From NCBI GenBank assembly GCA_043740415.1, contig JAYUCJ010000281.1, positions 1-18,702 on the forward strand: 18,702 nucleotides of DNA, given 5' to 3'. The notes under the pieces were generated by a model that ran no database searches, was not told the DNA's origin, and worked only from the letters and a program-made list of their open reading frames with translations. The first letter of the stretch is position 1; every line of letters begins with the position of its first letter. Shown in pieces: positions 1 to 5,998 of this stretch. The DNA is from Aalborgiella sp043740415. GTDB lineage: Bacteria; Pseudomonadota; Gammaproteobacteria; Burkholderiales; Burkholderiaceae_C. The translations under genes and the position numbers were made by a program.

Positions 1-42
1 AGTCCCCTCGAGTACCGGGAGAGCCTCGGTATCGCGTCATAA
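1..42 (+). CDS. Transposase OrfB, last 13 codons (partial)
   Basis: Frame 1 encodes 13 residues, SPLEYRESLGIAS, then a TAA stop at 40-42. This looks like the C-terminal tail after the DDE integrase core of IS3-family transposases, so no catalytic residue is visible. The rest of the gene lies upstream of the window. The short length limits certainty, but its position just inside an apparent IS3-type terminal repeat supports the call. Confidence 0.5.
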   Translation, partial: SPLEYRESLGIAS

Positions 43-85
43 ACCAGTCCAAGTTTTATGCCGCACCCCCATGGGGTCAGTTCTA
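1..85 (+). mobile_element. Right end of an IS3-family insertion sequence (partial)
   Basis: The first 42 bases read on the plus strand as SPLEYRESLGIAS followed by TAA. This resembles the usual C-terminus of IS3-family (OrfB, rve-domain) transposases, which often end in a 'SP.EYR..LG' motif. After the stop come a GTCCAA block (about 50-55) and then GGGGTCAGTTCTA (73-85). Read inward from the other strand this is TAGAACTGACCCC and later TTGGAC, the type of sequence found in IS3-family terminal inverted repeats. The rest of the element lies left of the window. The exact end and any target duplication cannot be set from one side. The family call is recognition by eye and not a search result. Confidence 0.6.
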
Positions 86-90
86 AGTGA

Positions 91-366
91 AAATCAACAG
101 AAGATAGGATTTTTGATTATTCAATCTCTGCGTTCCGTGAAGCTATAGAGCGCAGCGGCATAGTGTTGCCTGACGGGCAGATGACCCATGTACTGCGTCA
201 TACGTATGCCAGCCACCATATGCAGGGTAACGGCAATATTTTGACGCTACAGCGCATCCTAGGGCATGCAAATTTAGCAATGACCATGCGATATGCACAT
301 ATGGCACCCGACCACTTACAAGAAGCGATAAAGCTAAACCCTTTATCTCGGTTGACACTTCGTTGA
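91..366 (+). pseudogene. Truncated phage-type tyrosine recombinase (integrase), C-terminal remnant
   Basis: The plus-strand frame is open from 91 to a TGA at 364-366, about 91 codons. It holds the C-terminal catalytic half of a P2-type integrase: THVLRHTYASH supplies the H-x-x-R box, ILGH the next catalytic histidine, and MTMRYAHMAP the nucleophilic tyrosine, with a typical tail DHLQEAIKLNPL. The N-terminal DNA-binding domains and the first catalytic arginine and lysine are missing, since a full P2-type integrase runs to roughly 330-400 residues. A TGA at 88-90 and the IS end at about 85 close it upstream. A GTG at 163 could start a 67-residue product, but this could not be active. It lies 59 bases from tRNA-Phe and was probably the integrase of an element that used that tRNA as attachment site. 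Confidence 0.75.
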
Positions 367-375
367 CAGTAGACG

Positions 376-408
376 AAAAAAAGGAGCTGCAATTTCTTGC
401 AACTCCTT
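376..408 (-). terminator. Rho-independent terminator of tRNA-Phe
   Basis: The arms AAGGAGCTGCAA (381-392) and TTGCAACTCCTT (397-408) pair around a 4-base loop. Read on the minus strand the one imperfect pair is a G-U wobble, and the stem is followed by a T run (complement of the A run 376-382). It therefore fits as terminator for the tRNA-Phe transcript. On the plus strand the stem is followed by GATTTTT, so it may also stop read-through from the integrase side. Confidence 0.8.
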
Positions 409-425
409 GATTTTTAACCAAATTT

Positions 426-501
426 TGGTGGCCTGGACTGGAATCGAACCAGTGACACGCGGATTTTCAATCCGCTGCTCTACCAACTGAGCTACCGGGC
501 C
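426..501 (-). tRNA. tRNA-Phe (anticodon GAA)
   Basis: The minus strand folds as a 76-base tRNA with encoded CCA. The acceptor is GGCCCGG with CCAGGCC, the D-arm GCTC/GAGC, and the anticodon stem GCGGA/TCCGC around loop TTGAAAA, giving GAA (Phe). The variable loop is GTGTC and the T-arm is ACTGG-TTCGATT-CCAGT. All stems pair except position 5 with 68 in the acceptor (C opposite A). The 3' end faces the integrase remnant, so the 3' part of the gene may derive from an integrated element. The gene follows ntrX by 32 bases and has its own TATAAT box. Confidence 0.95.
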
Positions 502-510
502 TGAGCCTTT

Positions 511-540
511 GATTATAGCAGCCTTGGAGGCGTTTAATTG
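511..540 (-). promoter_or_regulatory. Probable sigma-70 promoter of tRNA-Phe
   Basis: A perfect -10 hexamer TATAAT is present on the minus strand (512-517), ending 10 bases before the mature tRNA 5' end. This would place transcription start a few bases upstream of the tRNA. The -35 region would fall over the end of ntrX (about 534-540) and is a poor match to TTGACA. Confidence 0.55.
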
Positions 541-1211
541 CCGCCGCGCTTGCCGCGTGTGAGATCAACGCCAAGTTGTTTCAATTTTCTGTACAAATGG
601 GTGCGTTCTAGACCGGTTTTTTCGGCGATACGGGTCATGGAGCCGCCTTCTTTGGCGAGGTGAAATTCAAAATAGGCTTTTTCAAATTCATCTCTGGCGT
701 CACGCAGGGGATTGTCTAGGTTGAATGACTGGATAGCGACAGGGCCGGTATCGACAGCACGCGCCAGCATTTGGCCACCCGTCATGGCGTTTTCAAGTGT
801 TAGCTCACCGATGTGCTGACGTACAGCAACGCTGGCAATTTTGCTGGTTTCACGGGCTAAACCATTTTCGACCGCTTTGAGCAATTTTTGCAACGTGATG
901 GGTTTTTCCAAAAAGGCTTGCGCGCCAATTTTGGTGGCTTCAACAGCAGTTTCTACCGTGGCATGTCCGCTCATCATGATGACGGGCATGGTGAGCTGGC
1001 CTGCACCCACCCATTCTTTGAGCAAAGTGACACCGTCGGTGTCTGGCATCCAAATATCCAGCAATACCAAATCTGGTTTGCTGCGGTTACGGGCTAAACG
1101 CGCTTGGCTTGCGTTTTCAGCGAGTTCAACGGTATGGCCTTCGTCGTTCAGGATTTCCCAAAGCAAGTCACGAATGCCCAGCTCGTCGTCGACCACCAAT
1201 ATATTTGCCAT
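534..1211 (-). CDS. NtrX-type response regulator, short form (receiver plus Fis-type HTH)
   Basis: 225 residues. An N-terminal receiver domain (about 3-115) has the acidic pair D8-D9, phospho-acceptor D52 in LLDIWMPD, S81 in MMSGHA and K103 in LEKP. A spacer without recognisable domain (about 120-165) leads to a Fis-type helix-turn-helix at the C-terminus (about 170-214, with GSMTRIAEKTGLERTHLYRK). Classical NtrX has a central AAA+ sigma-54-interaction domain and about 450 residues. Here that domain is absent, so the protein cannot work as a sigma-54 activator in the usual way. It follows the NtrY-type kinase by 42 bases and is its likely partner. No good Shine-Dalgarno is visible before the ATG. 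The gap has TTGATA and GACAAT 18 bases apart (1247-1252, 1223-1228), a weak candidate internal promoter. The same short form is, as far as I know, common in Comamonadaceae. Confidence 0.85.
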   Translation of the reverse strand: MANILVVDDELGIRDLLWEILNDEGHTVELAENASQARLARNRSKPDLVLLDIWMPDTDGVTLLKEWVGAGQLTMPVIMMSGHATVETAVEATKIGAQAFLEKPITLQKLLKAVENGLARETSKIASVAVRQHIGELTLENAMTGGQMLARAVDTGPVAIQSFNLDNPLRDARDEFEKAYFEFHLAKEGGSMTRIAEKTGLERTHLYRKLKQLGVDLTRGKRGGN

Positions 1212-1253
1212 TTTGAATTTTTATTGTCTGCTTGTTGCTATAAATTTATCAAC

Positions 1254-3629
1254 TCAGCCCACGTTCATGTCTAACGCAGCATCTACCGTGAATGATAACG
1301 AAACTTGTGCCCCTTGTGCGACACCATCTGTAACACGATTTGAAATATCAATTCGGGCATTATGCTCATCTGCTATCTTTTTTACAACAGCCAGCCCCAG
1401 CCCGGTGCCATGGGTCTTACTGGTGACATAGGGTTCAAAAGCACGTTTTAAGATGTATTCGGGGAAGCCTGAGCCACTGTCAGTCACGATAAGGCGCACG
1501 CGACGCGTTTCTGGATTCCATTGGGTGACGAGGGTGACCAGTTTGCTTGCTGACAATTCTGTAGCATCTACAGCATTTTGTAACAAATTATGAATGACCT
1601 GCCGCAATTGCTGCGCGTCACCCAAGATGCGTGGACACTGCGGATCAAAAATGGGCGTAATCGTTGCCGCACCATGCTTGGCTTTCATCAGTGCATCATC
1701 TTCAGCGCCATACAGCTGCAAGATATCTGCGGCTAATGCGTTGAGGTCAACGGGTTTAAGCTCTGCAGCAGGCAATCGCGCGTAGTCTCTGAACTCATTG
1801 ACCAAGCGCTTCATGGCTTCGACCTGATCCACAATCGTTTTGACGGATTTGGTGACGACAGCCTGCTCAGGTGCCTCTAATTTACCAATGAGTTTCTTCT
1901 CTAATCGCTGCGCTGAGAGCTGTATGGGGGTGAGTGGGTTTTTAATTTCATGCGCCAAGCGTCTCGCCACATCACCCCAAGCTTGCGCGCGCTGGGAGGA
2001 TACGATTTCAGAAATGTCGTCAAACACCAACAAGCGCAGCGAGTTATTGACCGCGTTGTCATCGAGCTTGTCACCGGGTAACTCTGCGCCGCGGGCAATA
2101 AGATTGATGGTGTGCTGCGTGGCATACGGTGAGGTTAACGCAGTCGCACTAGGCTCAGAACCGCCATCCTCAGCCGCCTGTAAATTTAACACGTAAGACT
2201 GTTGCCAATGATCAAGATTGTGCAAACGTCTCTCACTGAGATAAGCATCAAATTGCGATTGAACACCCGAAGCAAATGACTCTAACCCCGCAATACTTGA
2301 TAGCGGTTTTCCGTCAAACGCTTCTAGCGAGGTACGTAAAATGCGCGCCGCGCCTGGATTGAACGATTGAATAGTGCCTTGTGCGTCCAACACAATCACA
2401 CCAGAAGTCAAATTATCCAATATCACTTGCAAGTTTTCACGTGCTGTGGTGACTTGCAGCATGCTGCTGTCTACCGCTACACGCGCATCAAAAAGCTGCT
2501 GCGTCATATCTGCAAACGAACGCGTCAAGCCACTCAGTTCGTCTTTGCTTTTGAGGACAGGTTTAGGCGTCAAATCACCCGCTGCAACCTGGCGTACACC
2601 ATCAGCCAACAACAACAAAGGGGCAGCGAGCTGTGCCCCCAAAAACACCGCCAGTAAAACCGCTGTAAATACCGCCAAAAACAGACTCAAAGTTAAGGTC
2701 GCAATGTACATGCGCTTCAAACCACCACGCGCTAAGGCTCTGTTTTGATACTCTCGGTTGGCCTCGGTCACAGCCAATGCATTGGCAACCAAGGTGGGCG
2801 AAAGCAACTGCGTCACTTGCAAGTACCGTGGCTCAGATGCAATGCCCAAGCCACCAGCTTGTATAGCAACCAACACTTTGATTTTTACTAGCGTTGGCGT
2901 AGCAGCTGCACCAGCTGCCGCCTCATCAAGACCATCCAAGCTGACGATTTGTCGTTGTAATTTTGCTGTCCGCAATTGCTGCTGCGTGGGACGTTCAGGG
3001 TTGATTTGGTAGCGAGAGGCACCTGCGCTGCCGATGAGCTGGCCTGCCGAGGTCCATAAAAAAGCATCTTGCAGGGACAACTGTTCGCGAATGCGCTCTA
3101 ACTCTAGCGAAGCTGCCACATCCGACATGTCTGACAGCCGTCTTGCCGCCACAACGGTGTTGTTGCTTAGCTCCGTAGAAAGCACATCAATCGTGACGCG
3201 ACCTAAATTCAGGCCAGCATCCAGTGCAGCCTCAACTTTGACATCAAACCAACTTTCGATAGATCGGGCAACGAATTGGTATGACACAACGTAAATCAAA
3301 ACGCCTGGCGCAAAGCCAACTAAGGCAAATATCAAAGCTAACTTGACCAGCAGTTGGCTGCCGAATTTTCCTTGCCTCGAGCGAACAAACAAACGAATAG
3401 CCAAGCCAATGATCAGTAGCAACAAGAGGGATGCCACCACCGCATTAACCACCAACAACTGGCCATACGTTTCTTCGTATTGCGCACGGTTATTGGTAGA
3501 TATCGTGAGCAGGAAAAAAAGTGCCAAGCCAATGACCATCATCACGCCGGTGCCTAAGCCAAGCACCCAACGTATTTGGCGAGATTTCAGCGCGAGATGC
3601 TGAAGCCCAAGCAATGACAGCTTAATCAC
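1254..3629 (-). CDS. NtrY-type membrane sensor histidine kinase
   Basis: 791 residues. Membrane segments lie at about 20-42, 60-82, 95-117 and 307-332, with an extracytoplasmic sensing region of roughly 190 residues between the last two. A HAMP segment (about 332-385) and a PAS domain (about 395-450) follow. The HisKA box has H560 in RRLAHEIKNPLTP. The ATPase domain has N685 in LLQNAVD, the G1 box DSGSG (717-721) and the G2 box GTGLGL (741-746). This is the NtrY layout, and length and order fit the family. It would autophosphorylate on H560 and pass phosphate to the regulator encoded just downstream. The signal is unknown; the nitrogen or redox roles of NtrY in other bacteria should not be assumed. 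The start is GTG, overlapping the stop of the DUF4390 gene (GTGA), which implies translational coupling. Confidence 0.88.
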   Translation of the reverse strand: MIKLSLLGLQHLALKSRQIRWVLGLGTGVMMVIGLALFFLLTISTNNRAQYEETYGQLLVVNAVVASLLLLLIIGLAIRLFVRSRQGKFGSQLLVKLALIFALVGFAPGVLIYVVSYQFVARSIESWFDVKVEAALDAGLNLGRVTIDVLSTELSNNTVVAARRLSDMSDVAASLELERIREQLSLQDAFLWTSAGQLIGSAGASRYQINPERPTQQQLRTAKLQRQIVSLDGLDEAAAGAAATPTLVKIKVLVAIQAGGLGIASEPRYLQVTQLLSPTLVANALAVTEANREYQNRALARGGLKRMYIATLTLSLFLAVFTAVLLAVFLGAQLAAPLLLLADGVRQVAAGDLTPKPVLKSKDELSGLTRSFADMTQQLFDARVAVDSSMLQVTTARENLQVILDNLTSGVIVLDAQGTIQSFNPGAARILRTSLEAFDGKPLSSIAGLESFASGVQSQFDAYLSERRLHNLDHWQQSYVLNLQAAEDGGSEPSATALTSPYATQHTINLIARGAELPGDKLDDNAVNNSLRLLVFDDISEIVSSQRAQAWGDVARRLAHEIKNPLTPIQLSAQRLEKKLIGKLEAPEQAVVTKSVKTIVDQVEAMKRLVNEFRDYARLPAAELKPVDLNALAADILQLYGAEDDALMKAKHGAATITPIFDPQCPRILGDAQQLRQVIHNLLQNAVDATELSASKLVTLVTQWNPETRRVRLIVTDSGSGFPEYILKRAFEPYVTSKTHGTGLGLAVVKKIADEHNARIDISNRVTDGVAQGAQVSLSFTVDAALDMNVG

Positions 3630-4282
3630 TTTGAGGCCTCAGATGAAAATCGGATGCTTTTAGTGGCTGATACATTCCAATCGCTTTGCCCGATCAAACC
3701 AATTTGAAACGGCCTAGGCATCAGTGAAACATCCAGCTTAAAGTTCAACTCTAAAGTATGCAGTGCATCAGGATCAAGGTCGACCAAATCTACAATTCGC
3801 CATCGACTGATGCGTTGGATTTTTGACAGGGCCTCGGACAAGGTATCGAAATATTGAGGTAGCCCGCCCCCTAAAGCTCCGCCCAAACTGCTATTTAGAC
3901 TGCCATTACTTCCGGTACTGTTAGAGATATTCAACCGCCATCTGCGCGTAAGTGGCTGGTAGGCAAGCCGCATTTGTCGTGCCGCGACTACGAGCTTTTT
4001 ATCGTACCAATACCAGCGCTCTTGTCGTACTTCAGCCTCGGCCACAAAAATCAAAGGAATCCCTTTGAGCAACACATCTTCCACGGGTGCTGGTAAATCA
4101 AATTTTATCTGCGCATTCAAAAAGACGGTACCGTCAGCGCGTTCAACTTGGATTGAGCTGATACTCGCAGCTGTCACACCTTCAGGACCTGCGGCATAAA
4201 CCACCGTCAGGCTTGTGAACATGAAGAACGCGAACAAAATGATCCGATTCCGCAGCACTTCTCCGAACATCAACCCGTACAT
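3626..4282 (-). CDS. DUF4390-family secreted protein
   Basis: 218 residues from the chosen ATG. The N-terminus has a basic stretch (LRNR), a hydrophobic core (IILFAFFMFTSLTVV) and a YAA-GPEG junction that reads as a Sec signal peptide. The mature part matches in style the DUF4390 family: a beta-rich segment with LNAQIKFDLP, RWYWYDKKLV and YQPLTRRWRL, and the C-terminal QIGLIGQSDWNVS. Function is unknown. In betaproteobacteria it usually sits, as here, between rsmB and an NtrY-type kinase gene, so a role in presenting an envelope signal to the kinase is possible but is only inference. The reading frame is open to an ATG at 4336, but that start overlaps rsmB by 44 bases and adds residues before the signal peptide. 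The ATG at 4282 lies 10 bases after the rsmB stop; ATG 4270 is another option. None has a strong Shine-Dalgarno. Confidence 0.75.
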   Translation of the reverse strand: MYGLMFGEVLRNRIILFAFFMFTSLTVVYAAGPEGVTAASISSIQVERADGTVFLNAQIKFDLPAPVEDVLLKGIPLIFVAEAEVRQERWYWYDKKLVVAARQMRLAYQPLTRRWRLNISNSTGSNGSLNSSLGGALGGGLPQYFDTLSEALSKIQRISRWRIVDLVDLDPDALHTLELNFKLDVSLMPRPFQIGLIGQSDWNVSATKSIRFSSEASK

Positions 4283-4292
4283 AAACCCGAAC

Positions 4293-5669
4293 TTATGTCC
4301 CTTGCTTTTCAAAAAGTGCGTAGAAAAATCCATCATGGTTAGTCAGGACATTGTCGACGACGATTCCTGGTTTTGCACTGCTTTGGGGAATTAAATGACC
4401 AGGAGAGGGTAGAAGTCTTGTATTTTTGTTGTTAGAAATGAACAATTCGACTTGATCTTGTCCTTCCGCTTTAAAGACGGAACAGGTACAGTACAGCAAC
4501 CTTCCGCCGGGCTTCACCAGCGGCCAAAGTGTCTTTAACAGCTGACGTTGTATCTCTGCTAATTGGGCGACATCTGTTTCACGTCTTAACCAGCGAATAT
4601 CTGGGTGACGGCGCACAATGCCAGAGGCCGTGCACGGTGCGTCCAACAAGATCGCGTCAAACAAAGCATCCTTCGCAGGGTCATACCAAGTATTGGGCTT
4701 GGTGGCATCCGCGACAACGATTTTTGCGGACAACCCAATACGATCCAAATTTTGTTGAATCAAGTCACAGCGTACAGCGTCAATATCAAGTGCAGTGACA
4801 TCGCAATCCGCGATTTCAAGCAAATGCGCTGTTTTCCCGCCAGGTGCAGCGCAAGCGTCTAAAACGCGCAGCTTGGACGTCAAATTCATACCGTTCAGCA
4901 ACAAGGGGGCAGCAAGTTGCGCTGCGGCATCCTGAACTGAAACCGCGCCCTCAGCAAAACCCAAAATTTCATGAACGGGTATGGCTTTGCTAAAGCCAAC
5001 GCCAAACTCTCCGAGTTGATGTATTGCATTATTTGCTATGTTATTAATAGCATTATAGGCAGTTAAATAGCCGGATATGCTCATTTTTCTAGTGTTTACA
5101 CGCAATGACAAAGGTGCATGTGAATTGTTCGAGCGCAAGATGTCTTGCCAGGCGTTTGGATGATCGATTTTGAGCCGCTTGATCCACCACTGCGGATGGT
5201 TCCATTGCCCCACAGGGTGCGTGAGTGCCCGTTGAGTTAATGCTTCTTTTTCGCGCAAAAACCGCCGCAAACAGGCGTTGATAAAGCTACTTGATGCGTT
5301 GGTATTTGGGTTTCGTTTTGCGGCTTCAACCGCTTGGTCTACCAAAGTAAACGCGTCGTAATACAAAGATTCGCTTTCGCCACACAAAATGGTCAGAGCA
5401 ACACACAGCAGAGCATCAGCATGCGACGGCGGTGCGCGCTTCACTAAATAGCTTTTGATGATTTCGGCTGTACCCAACCAACGCCAAACATGAAAGCTGA
5501 GTGCTTGAACGCCGGGTCTTAAAACGGTTTCAACATGTTTTAACGCACTTGTACCCGACTCGCCAGAACGCACGGCTTGCAGCACATTTGCCGTACTTTG
5601 CAATTGCCGCCACAAGGGTATTTGAGTGGCATTTTTTTTAATTGATTCGGTTGATTCTTGCTGGGTCAT
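4293..5669 (-). CDS. rsmB: 16S rRNA (cytosine-967-C5)-methyltransferase RsmB
   Basis: 458 residues, slightly longer than the E. coli enzyme (about 429). An N-terminal NusB-like RNA-binding domain (about 20-150, with SSFINACLRRFLRE) precedes a SAM-dependent methyltransferase core. That core has motif I DACAAPGGKT (271-280), motif IV DAPC with C346, and motif VI TCS with C396. The two cysteines are the pair typical of RNA m5C methyltransferases: the motif VI cysteine attacks the base and the motif IV cysteine aids product release. It methylates C967 in helix 31 of 16S rRNA. An unusual Asn- and Ile-rich stretch (about 203-218, NAINNIANNAI) sits in an AT-rich patch before the core and is probably a linker insertion. 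The ATG overlaps the stop of the upstream LemA-like gene (ATGA), which implies coupling. Confidence 0.93.
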   Translation of the reverse strand: MTQQESTESIKKNATQIPLWRQLQSTANVLQAVRSGESGTSALKHVETVLRPGVQALSFHVWRWLGTAEIIKSYLVKRAPPSHADALLCVALTILCGESESLYYDAFTLVDQAVEAAKRNPNTNASSSFINACLRRFLREKEALTQRALTHPVGQWNHPQWWIKRLKIDHPNAWQDILRSNNSHAPLSLRVNTRKMSISGYLTAYNAINNIANNAIHQLGEFGVGFSKAIPVHEILGFAEGAVSVQDAAAQLAAPLLLNGMNLTSKLRVLDACAAPGGKTAHLLEIADCDVTALDIDAVRCDLIQQNLDRIGLSAKIVVADATKPNTWYDPAKDALFDAILLDAPCTASGIVRRHPDIRWLRRETDVAQLAEIQRQLLKTLWPLVKPGGRLLYCTCSVFKAEGQDQVELFISNNKNTRLLPSPGHLIPQSSAKPGIVVDNVLTNHDGFFYALFEKQGT

Positions 5670-5890
5670 GTCGTTTTGTCATTTATCTGAATGACCGGTT
5701 TAAATGCAAATATAGCCGCCAATAAAGATGCTGGAAATTGCTTGATGGCTTCGTTGTATTGGGCTGTCATCAGTACATTGGCGTCTTTAGCTAAAGCAGC
5801 GGCGCGCATACGCACCAATCGGTTGTAAGCACCTATGGCCCAACAAATACAAACAGCAAATATTCCAACCCAGAGTATGGTTTTGAGCAT
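5666..5890 (-). CDS. Miniature LemA-like membrane protein
   Basis: 74 residues. One membrane segment (about 3-22) is followed by AYNRLVRMRAAA, the start of the LemA family core (usual text 'YNxLVxxR'). About 20 residues later comes MTAQYNEAIKQFPASLLAAIFAFKPV, here described in two parts: YNEAIKQFP and LLAAIFAFKP. These match the far C-terminus of LemA proteins (usual text 'YN..I..FP..L.A..F.FK'). Full LemA-type proteins are about 180-200 residues, so most of the helical middle is absent. Function is unknown. The gene is the first of the rsmB operon, begins 37 bases from the rpoC terminator, and overlaps rsmB by ATGA. Related Comamonadaceae, as I recall, carry a longer LemA-like gene at this place. 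The shortened form could be a functional reduction or a decaying gene kept for its coupling to rsmB. Confidence 0.65.
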   Translation of the reverse strand: MLKTILWVGIFAVCICWAIGAYNRLVRMRAAALAKDANVLMTAQYNEAIKQFPASLLAAIFAFKPVIQINDKTT

Positions 5891-5926
5891 TATTAAATCC
5901 GCAATGATGATTTACTTGACGCCAAT

Positions 5927-5967
5927 AAAAACGCCCCACAACCGCTTCGCGATAATGGGGCGTTTTT
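5927..5967 (-). terminator. Rho-independent terminator after rpoC
   Basis: The 12-base arms AAAAACGCCCCA (5927-5938) and TGGGGCGTTTTT (5956-5967) are perfectly complementary, with a 17-base loop. On the minus strand the GC-rich stem ends in a run of Ts 32 bases after the rpoC stop. It closes the rpoBC transcript and separates it from the LemA-like/rsmB operon, whose promoter must lie in or just after it. Confidence 0.88.
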
Positions 5968-5998
5968 CATAACACCTTGATGTATATCTTAAAAAATA

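Noticed and set aside
47..55. CCAGTCCA, shared with the 3' part of tRNA-Phe, as a second attachment site
   Set aside because: The match is only 8 bases and falls inside the apparent IS terminal repeat, where GTCCAA is expected anyway.
143..421. A 92-codon minus-strand open frame
   Set aside because: It is antisense to the integrase remnant and crosses the terminator hairpin, with no supporting signal.
841..1431. A 196-codon plus-strand open frame
   Set aside because: It is antisense to the short ntrX and the end of the kinase gene, with no domain or ribosome binding site of note.
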